A stretch of 64,000 nucleotides of DNA from Ideonella sp. WA131b (GTDB lineage: Bacteria > Pseudomonadota > Gammaproteobacteria > Burkholderiales > Burkholderiaceae_C), in contig JAGTJW010000003.1 of NCBI GenBank assembly GCA_023657425.1, positions 124,001-188,000 on the forward strand, read 5' to 3'. The position numbers and the translations under genes are program-made. Positions 35,652 through 45,354 of the stretch are shown here, one piece after another (the stretch's first letter is position 1; each line of letters opens with the position of its first letter). Below the pieces are notes generated by a model. It searched no databases. It was not told where the DNA came from and worked only from the letters and a program-made list of their open reading frames with translations.

Positions 35652-37703
35652 TCAGCGCACGCGCATGCCGGGCTGCGCGAGGGCCCAGGGTTCGAGCAGG
35701 TAGATGCCCGGTGCGGCCTTCTCGTCCGCGTGGCTCGCGGCCAGCACCATGCCCTCGCTGACGCCGAACTTCATCTTGCGCGGCGCGAGGTTGGCCACCA
35801 CCACCGTGAGCTTGCCGGCCAGATGTTCTGGCGGGTAGTTGGCGGCGATGCCCGAGAACACGTTGCGCGTGCGACCCTCGCCGACGTCCAGCGTCAGGCG
35901 CAGAAGCTTGGAGCTACCTTCCACCGGCTCGGCGACCACGATGCGGGCGATGCGCAGATCGATCTTGGTGAAGTCGCCGATGGCGATCTCGGGCGCGATG
36001 GCCTCGCCCCCGGGCAGGTGGGCGGCGGTGGGCGCGGAGGCGGCGGGCGCCTCGAACAGCGCCTCCACCTTGGCCAGGTCCACGCGCTGCATCAGGTGCT
36101 GCCAGCTGCCAACGCCGTGTGCGCCCATCGAGCGCTGCGCGTCGGCCCACTGCAGCGGGGCCACCTGCAGGAAGGCCTCGACCTTGGCCGCCAGCGCCGG
36201 CAGCACCGGCTTGAGGTACACCGTCAGTACGCGGAAGGCCTCCAGGCACACGGTGCACACGTCGTGCAGGGCCGCGTCCATGCCGGGCTGCTTGGCGAGC
36301 TCCCAGGGCTTGCGCTGGTCGACGTACTCGTTGACGCGGTCGGCCAGCAGCATGACCTCGCGCAGCGCCTTGCCGAACTCGCGGCTGTCGTACAGGTTGA
36401 CCACCGTGTCGGCGTGCACCCGCAGGCCATCGAGCAGCGCGCGGCCTTCCACGCCGACATCGGCACTGAGCCGGCCGCCGAAGCGCTTGGCCATGAAGCC
36501 CGCCGCGCGGCTGGCGATGTTGACGTATTTGCCCACGAGATCGCTGTTGACGCGGGCGACGAAGTCCTCGGGGTTGAAGTCGAGGTCCTCGACCCGCGCG
36601 TTGAGCTTGGCGGCGATGTAGTAGCGCAGCCACTCGGCATCGAGCCCGAGTTCGAGCCAACGAGCCGGGCTGATGCCGGTGCCGCGGCTCTTGCTCATCT
36701 TCTCGCCGCTCACAGTGAGGTGACCGTGCACGTAGACGCGGTCTGGCACCTTGCGGCCGCTGAACTTGAGCATCGCCGGCCAGAAGAGGGTGTGGAAGGT
36801 GACGATGTCCTTGCCGATGAAGTGCACCTGCTCAATCGCCGGGTCGGCCAGGTAGGCGTCGAGCTCAAGCCCTGCCTGAGCCAGGTGCGCCTGCAGCGAG
36901 GCCAGGTAACCCACGGGCGCGTCGAGCCAGACGTAGAAGTACTTGCCCGGCGCGTCGGGGATCTCGATGCCGAAGTAGGGCGCGTCGCGGCTGATGTCCC
37001 AGTCGCCCAGGCTCACACGGCCTTCCTCGTCGCGCTTGAACCACTCGCGCACCTTGTTGGCCACCTCGGGCTGCAGGCGGCCGTCCTGCGTCCAGGCTTC
37101 GAGGAAGGCCACGCAGCGTGGGTCCGACAGCTTGAAGAAAAAGTGCTCGCTGGTGCGCAGCACAGGCGTGGCGCCACTGAGCGCCGAGTACGGGTTCTTC
37201 AGCTCGAGGGGCTGGTACACGGCGCCGCAGACCTCGCAGTTGTCGCCGTACTGGTCCTTCGCGCCGCAGTTCGGGCACTCGCCCTTGACGAAGCGGTCAG
37301 CCAGGAACATGCCTTTGTCGGGGTCGAAGAACTGCTCGATGGCGCGCGATTCGATCAGCCCGGCCTCGCGCAGCGCCAGGTAGATGCTCTTGGCCAGGGC
37401 ATGGTTCTCGGGTGCGTCGGTGCTGTGCCAGTGGTCGAAGGCGATGTGGAAGCCGTCGAGCATGGGCTTGCGCGTGGCTGCCACGCCGGCCACGAACTGC
37501 TGCGGCGTCAGGCCCGCCTTCTCGGCGGCGATCATGATCGGCGCGCCGTGGGTGTCGTCGGCGCAGACGAAGTGCACCTCGTGCCCGCGCATGCGCTGCA
37601 GCCGCACCCAGGTGTCGGCCTGGATGTACTCCATGATGTGGCCGATGTGGAACGGGCCGTTGGCGTAAGGCAGGGCGGTGGTGACAAAGAGTCGGCGAGT
37701 CAT
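35652..37703 (-). CDS. metG: methionine--tRNA ligase
   Basis: 683 residues, the long form. The HIGH-type motif [11 protein letters not shown] lies at about 11-21. The zinc knuckle has two CxxC pairs (GECPNCGA and NCEVCGA). [10 protein letters not shown] is present near 340. The C-terminal tRNA-binding/dimerisation domain is present ([20 protein letters not shown]). The start at 37703 gives [16 protein letters not shown]. It diverges from the small exported protein gene. Confidence 0.97.
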   Translation of the reverse strand: MTRRLFVTTALPYANGPFHIGHIMEYIQADTWVRLQRMRGHEVHFVCADDTHGAPIMIAAEKAGLTPQQFVAGVAATRKPMLDGFHIAFDHWHSTDAPENHALAKSIYLALREAGLIESRAIEQFFDPDKGMFLADRFVKGECPNCGAKDQYGDNCEVCGAVYQPLELKNPYSALSGATPVLRTSEHFFFKLSDPRCVAFLEAWTQDGRLQPEVANKVREWFKRDEEGRVSLGDWDISRDAPYFGIEIPDAPGKYFYVWLDAPVGYLASLQAHLAQAGLELDAYLADPAIEQVHFIGKDIVTFHTLFWPAMLKFSGRKVPDRVYVHGHLTVSGEKMSKSRGTGISPARWLELGLDAEWLRYYIAAKLNARVEDLDFNPEDFVARVNSDLVGKYVNIASRAAGFMAKRFGGRLSADVGVEGRALLDGLRVHADTVVNLYDSREFGKALREVMLLADRVNEYVDQRKPWELAKQPGMDAALHDVCTVCLEAFRVLTVYLKPVLPALAAKVEAFLQVAPLQWADAQRSMGAHGVGSWQHLMQRVDLAKVEALFEAPAASAPTAAHLPGGEAIAPEIAIGDFTKIDLRIARIVVAEPVEGSSKLLRLTLDVGEGRTRNVFSGIAANYPPEHLAGKLTVVVANLAPRKMKFGVSEGMVLAASHADEKAAPGIYLLEPWALAQPGMRVR

Positions 37704-37763
37704 GGTGGAATTCTAGGAGCGGGGGTCGGCTCCGTCCTTTCTTGCCCATGACATCCTTCGCCC

Positions 37764-38213
37764 ATGCGCCAGCCCCTCATTGCTCCGCTGCTCCTTGCTC
37801 TGGCATCGTCTGCTGCCCTTGCCGACCCCGACGCTGTGCGCCGTTGTCGCGCGCTCCCTGTCGACAAGGCGCGACTGGCCTGCTACGACGCGATCGTGCT
37901 GCCGGCCGCCGCCGTCGGCGGGGAGGCTGCCTGGACAGCGGCCAGCGGCGTGGCCGCTTCGCGTTTTGGGTTTTCGGAGATACCCGATGCCGCCGAACGC
38001 GTCGAGAGCCGGATCGTCGGCCGCTTCGAGGGCTGGAACCCACGCGATCACATCCGGCTCGCCAACGGCCAGGTGTGGCAGGTCGCCGACGACAGCCGTG
38101 GCGTGTATTGGCTCGACAGCCCACGAGCCGTCGTGCGCCGTGGCGCCCTGGGCAGCTTTGTGCTCGAGATTGAGGGCGCGCGTTCGTTCGTCCGGGTGCG
38201 TCGGGTCGAGTGA
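37764..38213 (+). CDS. exported protein of unknown function
   Basis: 149 residues. A clear signal peptide (MRQPLIAPLLLALASSAALA) is followed by DPDAVRRCRALPVDKARLACYDAI, a two-cysteine motif common in small periplasmic proteins. A beta-rich C-terminal part contains RFEGWNPRDHIRLANGQVW. The latter resembles short OB- or SH3-like segments but I cannot name the fold. It lies between metG and apbC and points the same way as apbC. Confidence 0.72.
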   Translation: MRQPLIAPLLLALASSAALADPDAVRRCRALPVDKARLACYDAIVLPAAAVGGEAAWTAASGVAASRFGFSEIPDAAERVESRIVGRFEGWNPRDHIRLANGQVWQVADDSRGVYWLDSPRAVVRRGALGSFVLEIEGARSFVRVRRVE

Positions 38214-38325
38214 GTGCCGCTGAGCGCCCCCAGGGCCGCGCTGCACCCAGCCCGCCCGCGTCGCCAGCAGGGGCGGGCGGCGCCGATAGACTGCGCTCCC
38301 TCCGCCGTCCAACCGCCTCACCCGC

Positions 38326-39429
38326 ATGACCGCCCCCACCCAAGCCGACCTGCAGGCCGCCCTGGCCACCGTGATCGACCCGGCCACCGGCCAGCCGCTG
38401 GTGCAGCCCAGGGCGCTGAAGAACCTGCGCATCGTCGGCGGCGAGGTGGCCTTCGAGCTTGAGATCGGCTACCCGGCGCGCAGCCGCCACGCCGAGATGC
38501 GCGAGTCGCTGGCCGCGGCCGCGCGCACGGTGCCGGGCGTCACGATGGTGCGAGCCGAGATCGTCACGCGCATCGCCGCTCATGCCGTGCAGCGCGGCGT
38601 GCAGCTGCTGCCAGGCGTGAAGAACGTGATCGCCGTGGCTTCGGGCAAGGGGGGCGTCGGCAAGAGCACCACCACCGTCAACCTGGCGCTGGCGCTGGCC
38701 GCCGAGGGCGCGCGGGTGGGCATCCTCGATGCCGACATCTACGGCCCCAGCCAGCCCACCATGCTGGGCCTGGCCGGGCCCGAGCACCGGCCCGAGAGCG
38801 AGGACGGCAAGACCATGAAGCCGCTCGAGGCGCACGGGGTGCAGGTCATGAGCATCGGTTTCATGATCGAGCCCGACCAGGCCATGATCTGGCGCGGCCC
38901 GATGGCCACCCAGGCGCTCGATCAGCTGCTGCGCCAGACGAATTGGGCCGACCTGGACTACCTGCTCGTTGACATGCCGCCCGGCACTGGTGACATCGCG
39001 CTCACGCTGAGCCAGCGTGTGCCGCTCACGGGCGCGGTGATCGTGACGACGCCGCAGGACATCGCGCTGATCGACGCGAAGAAGGGCCTGAAGATGTTCG
39101 AGAAGGTGGGCGTGCCCATCCTCGGCATCGTCGAGAACATGGCCGTGTACTGCTGCCCCAACTGCGGCCACTCCGAGCACGTCTTCGGGGCCGATGGTGG
39201 CAAGCGCATGGCCGAGCAGTACGGCGTCGAGCACCTGGGCTCGCTGCCACTGGCGCTGAGCATCCGCGAGCAGGCCGACAGCGGCCGGCCCACGGTGGCG
39301 GCCGAGCCGGCCGGCGAGATCTCGGCGCTGTACACGGCCGTGGCGCGCCGCTTGGCCCTGCGCATCGCCCAGAAGGCGCGTGACTTCACCGCCAAGTTCC
39401 CCACCATCACGGTGTCAAAAGGCACCTGA
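38326..39429 (+). CDS. apbC: iron-sulfur cluster carrier protein (Mrp/ApbC, NBP35 family)
   Basis: 367 residues. An N-terminal MIP18/DUF59 domain (about 8-85) is followed by a P-loop ATPase with GKGGVGKSTTTVNLALAL at about 108-125 and DADIYGPSQPTML. The cluster-binding pair sits in YCCPNCGH. Mrp/ApbC proteins bind and deliver [4Fe-4S] clusters to apoproteins in the cytoplasm. Length and domain order are normal. No other Fe-S assembly gene is adjacent. Confidence 0.93.
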   Translation: MTAPTQADLQAALATVIDPATGQPLVQPRALKNLRIVGGEVAFELEIGYPARSRHAEMRESLAAAARTVPGVTMVRAEIVTRIAAHAVQRGVQLLPGVKNVIAVASGKGGVGKSTTTVNLALALAAEGARVGILDADIYGPSQPTMLGLAGPEHRPESEDGKTMKPLEAHGVQVMSIGFMIEPDQAMIWRGPMATQALDQLLRQTNWADLDYLLVDMPPGTGDIALTLSQRVPLTGAVIVTTPQDIALIDAKKGLKMFEKVGVPILGIVENMAVYCCPNCGHSEHVFGADGGKRMAEQYGVEHLGSLPLALSIREQADSGRPTVAAEPAGEISALYTAVARRLALRIAQKARDFTAKFPTITVSKGT

Positions 39430-39559
39430 AGCTCGCCGAAACGCCGGACCTGCGGGTTCTGGACATCAGTTTTTACCCTTAGAGGTGGCGCCCGGGCAAC
39501 CCGGAGCCGGGGTACACCTGAGATGATGGGTTTCTGTCCAAGACAAATACAGACACACC

Positions 39560-41074
39560 ATGCTCCAGGCCCTGAAACCGCTGCTCGCCGCCGGTTCCGA
39601 AGAGGCTCCCGCGCTTGGCGCGCCCGGGCGACGGGCGCTGAGCTTCGGCGAACTGCGCGCGCTGATCGTGCGGACCTTGGCAGCGCTCAATGGTGCCGGC
39701 GTCGGCCGCAACGACGCCGTGGCGATCGTGCTGCCCAATGGCCCGGAGATGGCGGCCTGTTACATGGCCTGCGCCAGCGGCGTGACGAGTGCGCCGCTGA
39801 ACCCGGCCTACCGGGCCGACGAGTTCGAGTTCTACCTCTCTGACCTGCAGGCCAGGGCGCTGATCGTGGAACGCGGCAGCGTCTCGCCGGCCATGGAGGT
39901 GGCGCAGAAACTGGGTGTGCGCCTGATCGAGCTGGTGCCGCGCCCCGACGGCGGTGCAGGCGATTTCGACCTCGACCTTGCGCAGGGCGAGCCCGTTGCG
40001 CGTGGCGGCGACGCACAAGCCACCGACGTCTCGATGGTGCTGCACACCTCGGGCACCACGTCACGGCCGAAGATCGTGCCGCTGACCCAGGCCAACCTGG
40101 CCGCTTCGGCACAGAACATCGCGGCCACGCTCGGGTTCACGGCTGCCGACCGTGGGCTCAACATCATGCCGCTGTTCCACATCCACGGCCTCATTGCCGG
40201 GGTGCTGGCGCCGCTGTCGGCGGGCTCCTTCGTGTTCTGCACGCCGGGCTTCAACGCCCTCAAGTTCTTCGGCTGGATGGACGAGGCGGCGCCGACTTGG
40301 TTCACTGCCGTGCCCACCATGCACCAGGCCATCCTCTCGCGTGCCTCCAAGAGCCAGGACGTGATCGCGCGGCACCCGTTGCGCTTCATGCGTTCGTCGA
40401 GCTCGAGCATGCCGCCACAGGTCATCAAGGAGGCCGAGGCGGTGTTCGGTGCACCGCTGGTGGAGTCCTACGGCATGACCGAGGCCACGCACCAGATGGC
40501 CAGCAACCCGCTGCCGCCGCGCGCGCGCAAGCCCGGCACCGTGGGTGTGGCCGCCGGCCCCGAGGTGGCCGTCATGGGCGAAGACGGCAGCATCCTGCCG
40601 CGCGGCGCGGTGGGCGAGATCGTCATCCGCGGCGCCAACGTCACACCTGGCTACCTGAACAACGACAAGGCCAACGCCGAGGCCTTCGTCAACGGCTGGT
40701 TCCGCACCGGCGACCAGGGCCAGATGGACGCCGAGGGCTACCTCAGCATCACCGGGCGCCTGAAGGAGATCATCAACCGCGGCGGCGAGAAGGTCAGCCC
40801 GCGCGAGGTCGACGAGATCCTGATGGACCACGCCGCGGTGGCCCAGGTGGTGTGCTTCGGCATGCCGCACCCCAAGCTCGGCGAGGAGGTGGCCGCCGTG
40901 GTGGTGCTGCGCGGGGATGCGCAGGCCACCGAGCGCGAGTTGCAGGCGTTTGTTGCCACTCGCGCGGCCGACTTCAAGGTGCCGAAGAAGATCCTCTTCA
41001 TGGACGAGATCCCCAAGGGCGCGACCGGCAAGCTGCAGCGCATCGGCCTGGCCGCCAAGCTGGGACTCGGCTGA
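39560..41074 (+). CDS. acyl-CoA synthetase, closest in motifs to oxalate--CoA ligase
   Basis: 504 residues of the ANL superfamily. The P-loop-like motif is LHTSGTTSRPKIVPLTQ at about 156-172. The SRPK form is typical of AAE3/Pcs60-type oxalyl-CoA synthetases. Other motifs are ESYGMTEATHQM, WFRTGDQGQMD, the hinge GRLKEIINRGGEKVSPREVD and a catalytic Lys in PKGATGKLQRI. It would activate a small organic acid with ATP and CoA. It leads, with a 143-bp gap, into the tctCBA and panE-like genes, which suggests the acid is imported by that transporter. The substrate is inferred only. Confidence 0.85.
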   Translation: MLQALKPLLAAGSEEAPALGAPGRRALSFGELRALIVRTLAALNGAGVGRNDAVAIVLPNGPEMAACYMACASGVTSAPLNPAYRADEFEFYLSDLQARALIVERGSVSPAMEVAQKLGVRLIELVPRPDGGAGDFDLDLAQGEPVARGGDAQATDVSMVLHTSGTTSRPKIVPLTQANLAASAQNIAATLGFTAADRGLNIMPLFHIHGLIAGVLAPLSAGSFVFCTPGFNALKFFGWMDEAAPTWFTAVPTMHQAILSRASKSQDVIARHPLRFMRSSSSSMPPQVIKEAEAVFGAPLVESYGMTEATHQMASNPLPPRARKPGTVGVAAGPEVAVMGEDGSILPRGAVGEIVIRGANVTPGYLNNDKANAEAFVNGWFRTGDQGQMDAEGYLSITGRLKEIINRGGEKVSPREVDEILMDHAAVAQVVCFGMPHPKLGEEVAAVVVLRGDAQATERELQAFVATRAADFKVPKKILFMDEIPKGATGKLQRIGLAAKLGLG

Positions 41075-41217
41075 GTCTGCCCCGGCCCCGCAAACCCCAC
41101 CAGACAGGAGACCCGCCCCACGCCTGATCCGCCGTTCCGTCATCGTCGCCCCACCGCCTGCCCAGGTGGTGCCCCGCAGTTTTTCCATGTGACTTCCCTC
41201 TGAATCCAGGAGACGAC

Positions 41218-42273
41218 ATGAGCTGTATCGCACCTCGCAAGACCGGCGCCGCACACATCCCCACGACCTTCGTGTCGCACGTGATGCGGTTGACCGCCCC
41301 CCTGTTCGCCGCCGCCGTGCTGTGGGCCGCGACCCCGGCCGCCAAGGCCTGGGAGCCGACGAAACCGATCGAGTTCGTGGTGCCGGCCGGCACCGGCGGA
41401 GGCGCCGACCAGATGGCGCGCTTCATCCAGGGCGTGGTGGCCAAACACTCGCTGAGCAAGCAGCCCATCGTCGTCGTCAACCGCTCCGGGGGTGCGGGTG
41501 CGGAGGGCTTCCTCGACGTCAAGAACGACAAAGGCAACCCGCACAAGATCATCATCACCCTGTCGAACCTGTTCACCACGCCGCTGGCCACGGGTGTGCC
41601 GTTCAACTGGCGCGACCTCACGCCGGTGCAGATGCTGGCGCTGGACCAGTTCGTGCTCTGGGTCAACGCCGAGTCGCCGCACCAGACGGCCAAGGCCTAC
41701 GTCGATGCCGTCAGGGCCGGCGCTGACCGTGCGATGAAGATGGGTGGGACAGGCAGCAAGCAGGAAGACCAGATCATCACCGTGCTGATCGAGAAGGCGG
41801 CCGGCAAGAAGATCACCTACATCCCGTTCAAGGGCGGTGGTGACGTGGCCGTCCAACTGGTGGGCCGGCACATCGACAGCACGGTGAACAACCCCATCGA
41901 GGCCGAGAGCCACTGGCGGGCGGGCAAGCTGCGGCCGCTGTGCGTGTTCGACGGCAAGCCCATGCCGTACGGCACCAAGCTGACGGCAACGATGGCCTGG
42001 AAAGACATCCCGCCCTGCGCCAGCGCAGGGCTGCCGGCCGAGTACCTGATGCTGCGCGGCATCTTCACCACGCCCGGCGCCACGCCCGCGCAGGTGCAGT
42101 TCTACCTCGACCTCTTCGCCAAGGTCCGGGCGCTGCCCGAGTGGAAGGAGTTCATGGAGAAGGGCGCGTTCAACCAGACCGCGCTGACAGGCCAGGCCTT
42201 CTTCGACTGGCTGGGCCGCAACGAGCAGCAGCACCGCGTCCTGATGCGCGAAGCCGGCTTCCTGGCCCAGTGA
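41218..42273 (+). CDS. tctC: tripartite tricarboxylate transporter substrate-binding protein
   Basis: 351 residues. The signal peptide is preceded by a long N-region; the ATG at 41218 has AGGAG 7-8 bases upstream, but GTG or ATG at 41281-41284 would give a shorter, more typical leader (MRLTAPLFAAAVLWAA). The mature protein shows the Bug/TctC pattern: KPIEFVVPAGTGGGADQMAR, VVNRSGGAGAEG, and PFKGGGDVAVQLVGRHID. It captures a carboxylate in the periplasm for the TctAB permease encoded next. Ligand unknown. Confidence 0.9.
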   Translation: MSCIAPRKTGAAHIPTTFVSHVMRLTAPLFAAAVLWAATPAAKAWEPTKPIEFVVPAGTGGGADQMARFIQGVVAKHSLSKQPIVVVNRSGGAGAEGFLDVKNDKGNPHKIIITLSNLFTTPLATGVPFNWRDLTPVQMLALDQFVLWVNAESPHQTAKAYVDAVRAGADRAMKMGGTGSKQEDQIITVLIEKAAGKKITYIPFKGGGDVAVQLVGRHIDSTVNNPIEAESHWRAGKLRPLCVFDGKPMPYGTKLTATMAWKDIPPCASAGLPAEYLMLRGIFTTPGATPAQVQFYLDLFAKVRALPEWKEFMEKGAFNQTALTGQAFFDWLGRNEQQHRVLMREAGFLAQ

Positions 42274-42281
42274 GCGGGCCG

Positions 42282-42776
42282 ATGGACAACGCCAAGGAGA
42301 TCGACACCCACTGGCCTGAAGTGGCGGTGGCCGTCCTGCTGCTGTGCGTCGGCAGTGTGGTCGTGGCCGACAGTCTTCGCGTCGGCATCGGCTGGGCTGA
42401 CGAAGGGCCGCAGTCTGGCTACTTTCCCTTCTACGTCGGCCTCATCCTCATCGTCAGCAGCGGCTGGGTCCTGATGAGCCAGTTGCTGCGCTGGCGAGCC
42501 CGCCGCGGTGAGGCTTTCTGCACGCGCGAGCAGGCGGCCCTCGTCTGGGCCATGTTGTGGCCCATCGTCGTGTACGTGGCGCTGATCCAGGTGCTGGGCA
42601 TCTACCTCGCCTCGGCGCTGCTGATCGGCTACTTCATGGCGCGGCACGGTCGCTACCGTTGGGTGCTCACCGTGCCCGTGGCCGTGGGCGTGCCGCTGGT
42701 GTTCTTCATCGTGTTCGAGCGCTGGTTTCTGGTGCCGCTGGCCAAGGGGCCGCTTGAGCGGCTCCTGGGCCTCTGA
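42282..42776 (+). CDS. tctB: tripartite tricarboxylate transporter small membrane subunit
   Basis: 164 residues with four hydrophobic segments, the size and layout of TctB. The N-terminal region has GPQSGYFPFYVGLILIVSSG, the family's most conserved part. ATG 42282 was chosen; GTG 42270 overlapping the tctC stop (GTGA) is possible. It pairs with TctA to form the permease. Confidence 0.88.
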   Translation: MDNAKEIDTHWPEVAVAVLLLCVGSVVVADSLRVGIGWADEGPQSGYFPFYVGLILIVSSGWVLMSQLLRWRARRGEAFCTREQAALVWAMLWPIVVYVALIQVLGIYLASALLIGYFMARHGRYRWVLTVPVAVGVPLVFFIVFERWFLVPLAKGPLERLLGL

Positions 42777-42809
42777 TCGTTTCCGTCCCAACCTTCCAGA
42801 AAGCGCCCG

Positions 42810-44321
42810 ATGCAAGAACTCGCGAACCTCGCGAACGGCTTCGCCGTGGCCGCCACGCTGCCCAACCTGGGCTTCATGCTGATCGGCATCACCCTCGGGG
42901 TGCTGATCGGCGTGCTGCCCGGGCTGGGCGGCGCCAACGGCATCGCCATCCTGCTGCCGCTGACCTTCGGCATGAACCCCACCTCGGCAATCATCATGCT
43001 GAGCTGCATCTACTGGGGAGCCTTGTTCGGCGGCGCCATCACGTCCATCCTGTTCAACATCCCAGGCGAGCCCTGGAGCGTGGCCACCACCTTCGACGGC
43101 CACCCGATGGCGCAGCAGGGCAGGGCGGCGCAGGCACTGACCGCGGCCTTCACCAGCAGCTTCGTCGGCGCGCTGCTGGCGGTGGTGCTGATCACGCTGC
43201 TGGCACCGCTGCTGGCGCAGTTCGCGCTGAAGTTCGGGCCGGCGGAGTTCTTCGCGGTGCAGCTGCTCACGTTCTGCAGCTTCGTCGGCATGAGCAAGGA
43301 GCCCGCGGCCAAGGTGCTGGCGGCCATGATGCTGGGCTTCGCGCTGGCCGCCGTGGGTATGGACGCCGTGACGGGTCAGCTGCGCATGACCTTCGGCCAG
43401 ACCGAGCTGCTCAAGGGCTTCGACTTCCTGATCGCGGTGATCGGCCTGTTCGGCATCGGCGAGATCCTGCTCACGATGGAAGAGGGCCTGGCCTTCAAGG
43501 GCAAAAGCGCCAAGATCCGCTTCGGCGAGGTGCTCGAGACCTGGAAGGGCATGCTGCGCTACTGGAAGACCTTCCTGCGCAGCACGGCGGTGGGCTGCTG
43601 GATGGGCATCACGCCGGGTGGTGCGACGCCGGCCTCGTTCATGAGCTACGGCATGGCGCGCCGCTTCAGCAAGAACCCGCAGGGCTTCGGCAAGGGCGAC
43701 ATCGAGGGCGTGATCGCGCCCGAGACCGCGGCGCACGCCGCCGGCACCAGTGCGTTGCTGCCCATGCTCACCTTGGGCATCCCCGGCTCGCCCACCGCGG
43801 CGGTGCTTCTGGGCGGGCTGCTGATCTGGGGTCTGCAGCCCGGGCCCATGCTTTTCGTTGAGCAGAAGGATTTCGTCTGGGGCCTGATTGCCAGCATGTA
43901 CCTGGGCAACATCGTAGGCCTGATCGTCGTGCTGACCACCGTGCCCTGGTGGGCGGCCATCCTGCGCATCCCGTTCGCGGTGATCGCGCCGGTGATCATC
44001 GTCATCTGCGCCATCGGCGCCTACACCGTCAACAGCTCGATGTTCGATGTCTGGAGCATGCTGGTCTTTGGCGTGCTGGGCTACTTCTTCAAGAAGCTCA
44101 AGTACCCGCTGGCGCCGCTGGTGCTGGCCCTGGTGCTGGGCGACATGGCCGAGGCCAGCTTCCGGCAGGCCATGCTGCTGTCACAGGGCTCGCTGTCGAT
44201 CTTCTGGAGCAACGGCCTGGTGGGCAGCATCTTCGCGCTGGCCATGGTGCTGCTGCTGTGGCCGCTGTGGGGCAAGGCGAAGTCGATGCTTCGCGCGCGC
44301 GAGCTGGCGGCCGGTGGTTGA
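42810..44321 (+). CDS. tctA: tripartite tricarboxylate transporter large membrane subunit
   Basis: 503 residues with about twelve membrane segments. The TctA family glycine-rich motif GVLIGVLPGLGGANGIAILL lies near residue 30, followed by YWGALFGGAITSILFNIPGE and, mid-protein, GITPGGATPASFMSYG and LTLGIPGSPTAAVLLGGL. This is the transport channel, driven by an ion gradient. It follows tctB by 33 bp and precedes the panE-like gene by 25 bp. Confidence 0.94.
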   Translation: MQELANLANGFAVAATLPNLGFMLIGITLGVLIGVLPGLGGANGIAILLPLTFGMNPTSAIIMLSCIYWGALFGGAITSILFNIPGEPWSVATTFDGHPMAQQGRAAQALTAAFTSSFVGALLAVVLITLLAPLLAQFALKFGPAEFFAVQLLTFCSFVGMSKEPAAKVLAAMMLGFALAAVGMDAVTGQLRMTFGQTELLKGFDFLIAVIGLFGIGEILLTMEEGLAFKGKSAKIRFGEVLETWKGMLRYWKTFLRSTAVGCWMGITPGGATPASFMSYGMARRFSKNPQGFGKGDIEGVIAPETAAHAAGTSALLPMLTLGIPGSPTAAVLLGGLLIWGLQPGPMLFVEQKDFVWGLIASMYLGNIVGLIVVLTTVPWWAAILRIPFAVIAPVIIVICAIGAYTVNSSMFDVWSMLVFGVLGYFFKKLKYPLAPLVLALVLGDMAEASFRQAMLLSQGSLSIFWSNGLVGSIFALAMVLLLWPLWGKAKSMLRARELAAGG

Positions 44322-44346
44322 ACACGGCCAAGGAGATCCCAGGAAC

Positions 44347-45354
44347 ATGAAGATCACGGTCGTGGGCGCCGGTGCCATCGGCGGCTATCTGGGCACGAGG
44401 CTGGCGCTGGCCGGCGAGGACGTCACCTTCATCGCGCGGCGGCGCAACCTGGCGGCGATCAATGCCGACGGCTTCCGCCTCGTGCTCGAAGACGGCACGC
44501 AGGAACACGCCAGGACCGTGCGAGCCCTTGAGCGCATGACCGAGGCCGGGCCGCAGGACGTGGTGTTTCTGACGCTGAAGGCCCACCAGCTGCGCGAGGT
44601 GGTCGACGAGCTTCCGGCCCTGTACGGCCCCGACACGGTGGTCGTGAGCATGGTCAACGGCGTCCCCTGGTGGTACTTCCATGCGCTGGGCGGCCCCCAC
44701 GAGGGCCGCGCGGTCACGCGGGTGGACCCCGATGGCGCCATTGCCCGTGCCATCCCGGCCGAGCGCGTGATCGGCAGCGTGGTCTACCCCGCGGCCGAGC
44801 TGGTGGCGCCCGGGCTCGTGAAGCTCGTCGAGGGCAACCGCTTCACCGTGGGCGAGCCCAGCAACGAGCGCACGCCGCGCGTGGAGGCGCTGAGCCAGGC
44901 GCTGATGAAGGCCGGCTTCAAGGCGCCGGTGTCGCGCGACATCCGCAGCGAGCTCTGGATCAAGCTCTGGGGCAACCTGAGCTTCAACCCGATCAGCGCG
45001 CTCACCCACGCCACGCTGGAGGACATCTGCCGCTTCGCGCCCACGCGCGAGCTGGCGCGCCGCATGATGGCCGAGGGCCAGGCCGTGGCCGAGATGCTGG
45101 GTGTTCGCTTCAAGATCACGCTGGAGCAGCGGCTGGCCGGTGCCGAGGCCGTGGGCGCGCACAAGACGAGCATGCTGCAGGACGTCGAGGCCGGCCGCGA
45201 GCTGGAGCTTGAGGCGCTGGTGGGCGCGGTCGTCGAGCTCGGCCAGATCGCCGGCGTGGCCACGCCCACGATCGACGCCGTTTACGCGGCCACGAAGCTG
45301 CTCGAGCAGAGTTTGCTCGGAGCGCGCGGCCGGCTCGCCGTCCAGCGCGGCTGA
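44347..45354 (+). CDS. 2-dehydropantoate 2-reductase family protein
   Basis: 335 residues. The Rossmann loop is GAGAIGGYLGTRLALAG at 7-23. The ketopantoate reductase C-domain contains SELWIKLWGNLSFNPISAL with the conserved Lys and Asn, and later GAHKTSMLQDVEAGRELELE. PanE reduces ketopantoate to pantoate for CoA synthesis, but many paralogues reduce other 2-oxoacids. Its place at the end of the tctCBA unit favours a role in metabolising the imported acid. AGGA lies just before the ATG. Its stop abuts the mobA stop. Confidence 0.85.
   Translation: MKITVVGAGAIGGYLGTRLALAGEDVTFIARRRNLAAINADGFRLVLEDGTQEHARTVRALERMTEAGPQDVVFLTLKAHQLREVVDELPALYGPDTVVVSMVNGVPWWYFHALGGPHEGRAVTRVDPDGAIARAIPAERVIGSVVYPAAELVAPGLVKLVEGNRFTVGEPSNERTPRVEALSQALMKAGFKAPVSRDIRSELWIKLWGNLSFNPISALTHATLEDICRFAPTRELARRMMAEGQAVAEMLGVRFKITLEQRLAGAEAVGAHKTSMLQDVEAGRELELEALVGAVVELGQIAGVATPTIDAVYAATKLLEQSLLGARGRLAVQRG

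Noticed and set aside
34461..37751. Open plus-strand frame of 1096 codons opposite the SulP gene and metG
   Set aside because: His/Gln/Arg/Gly-rich shadow of two well-supported genes on the other strand.
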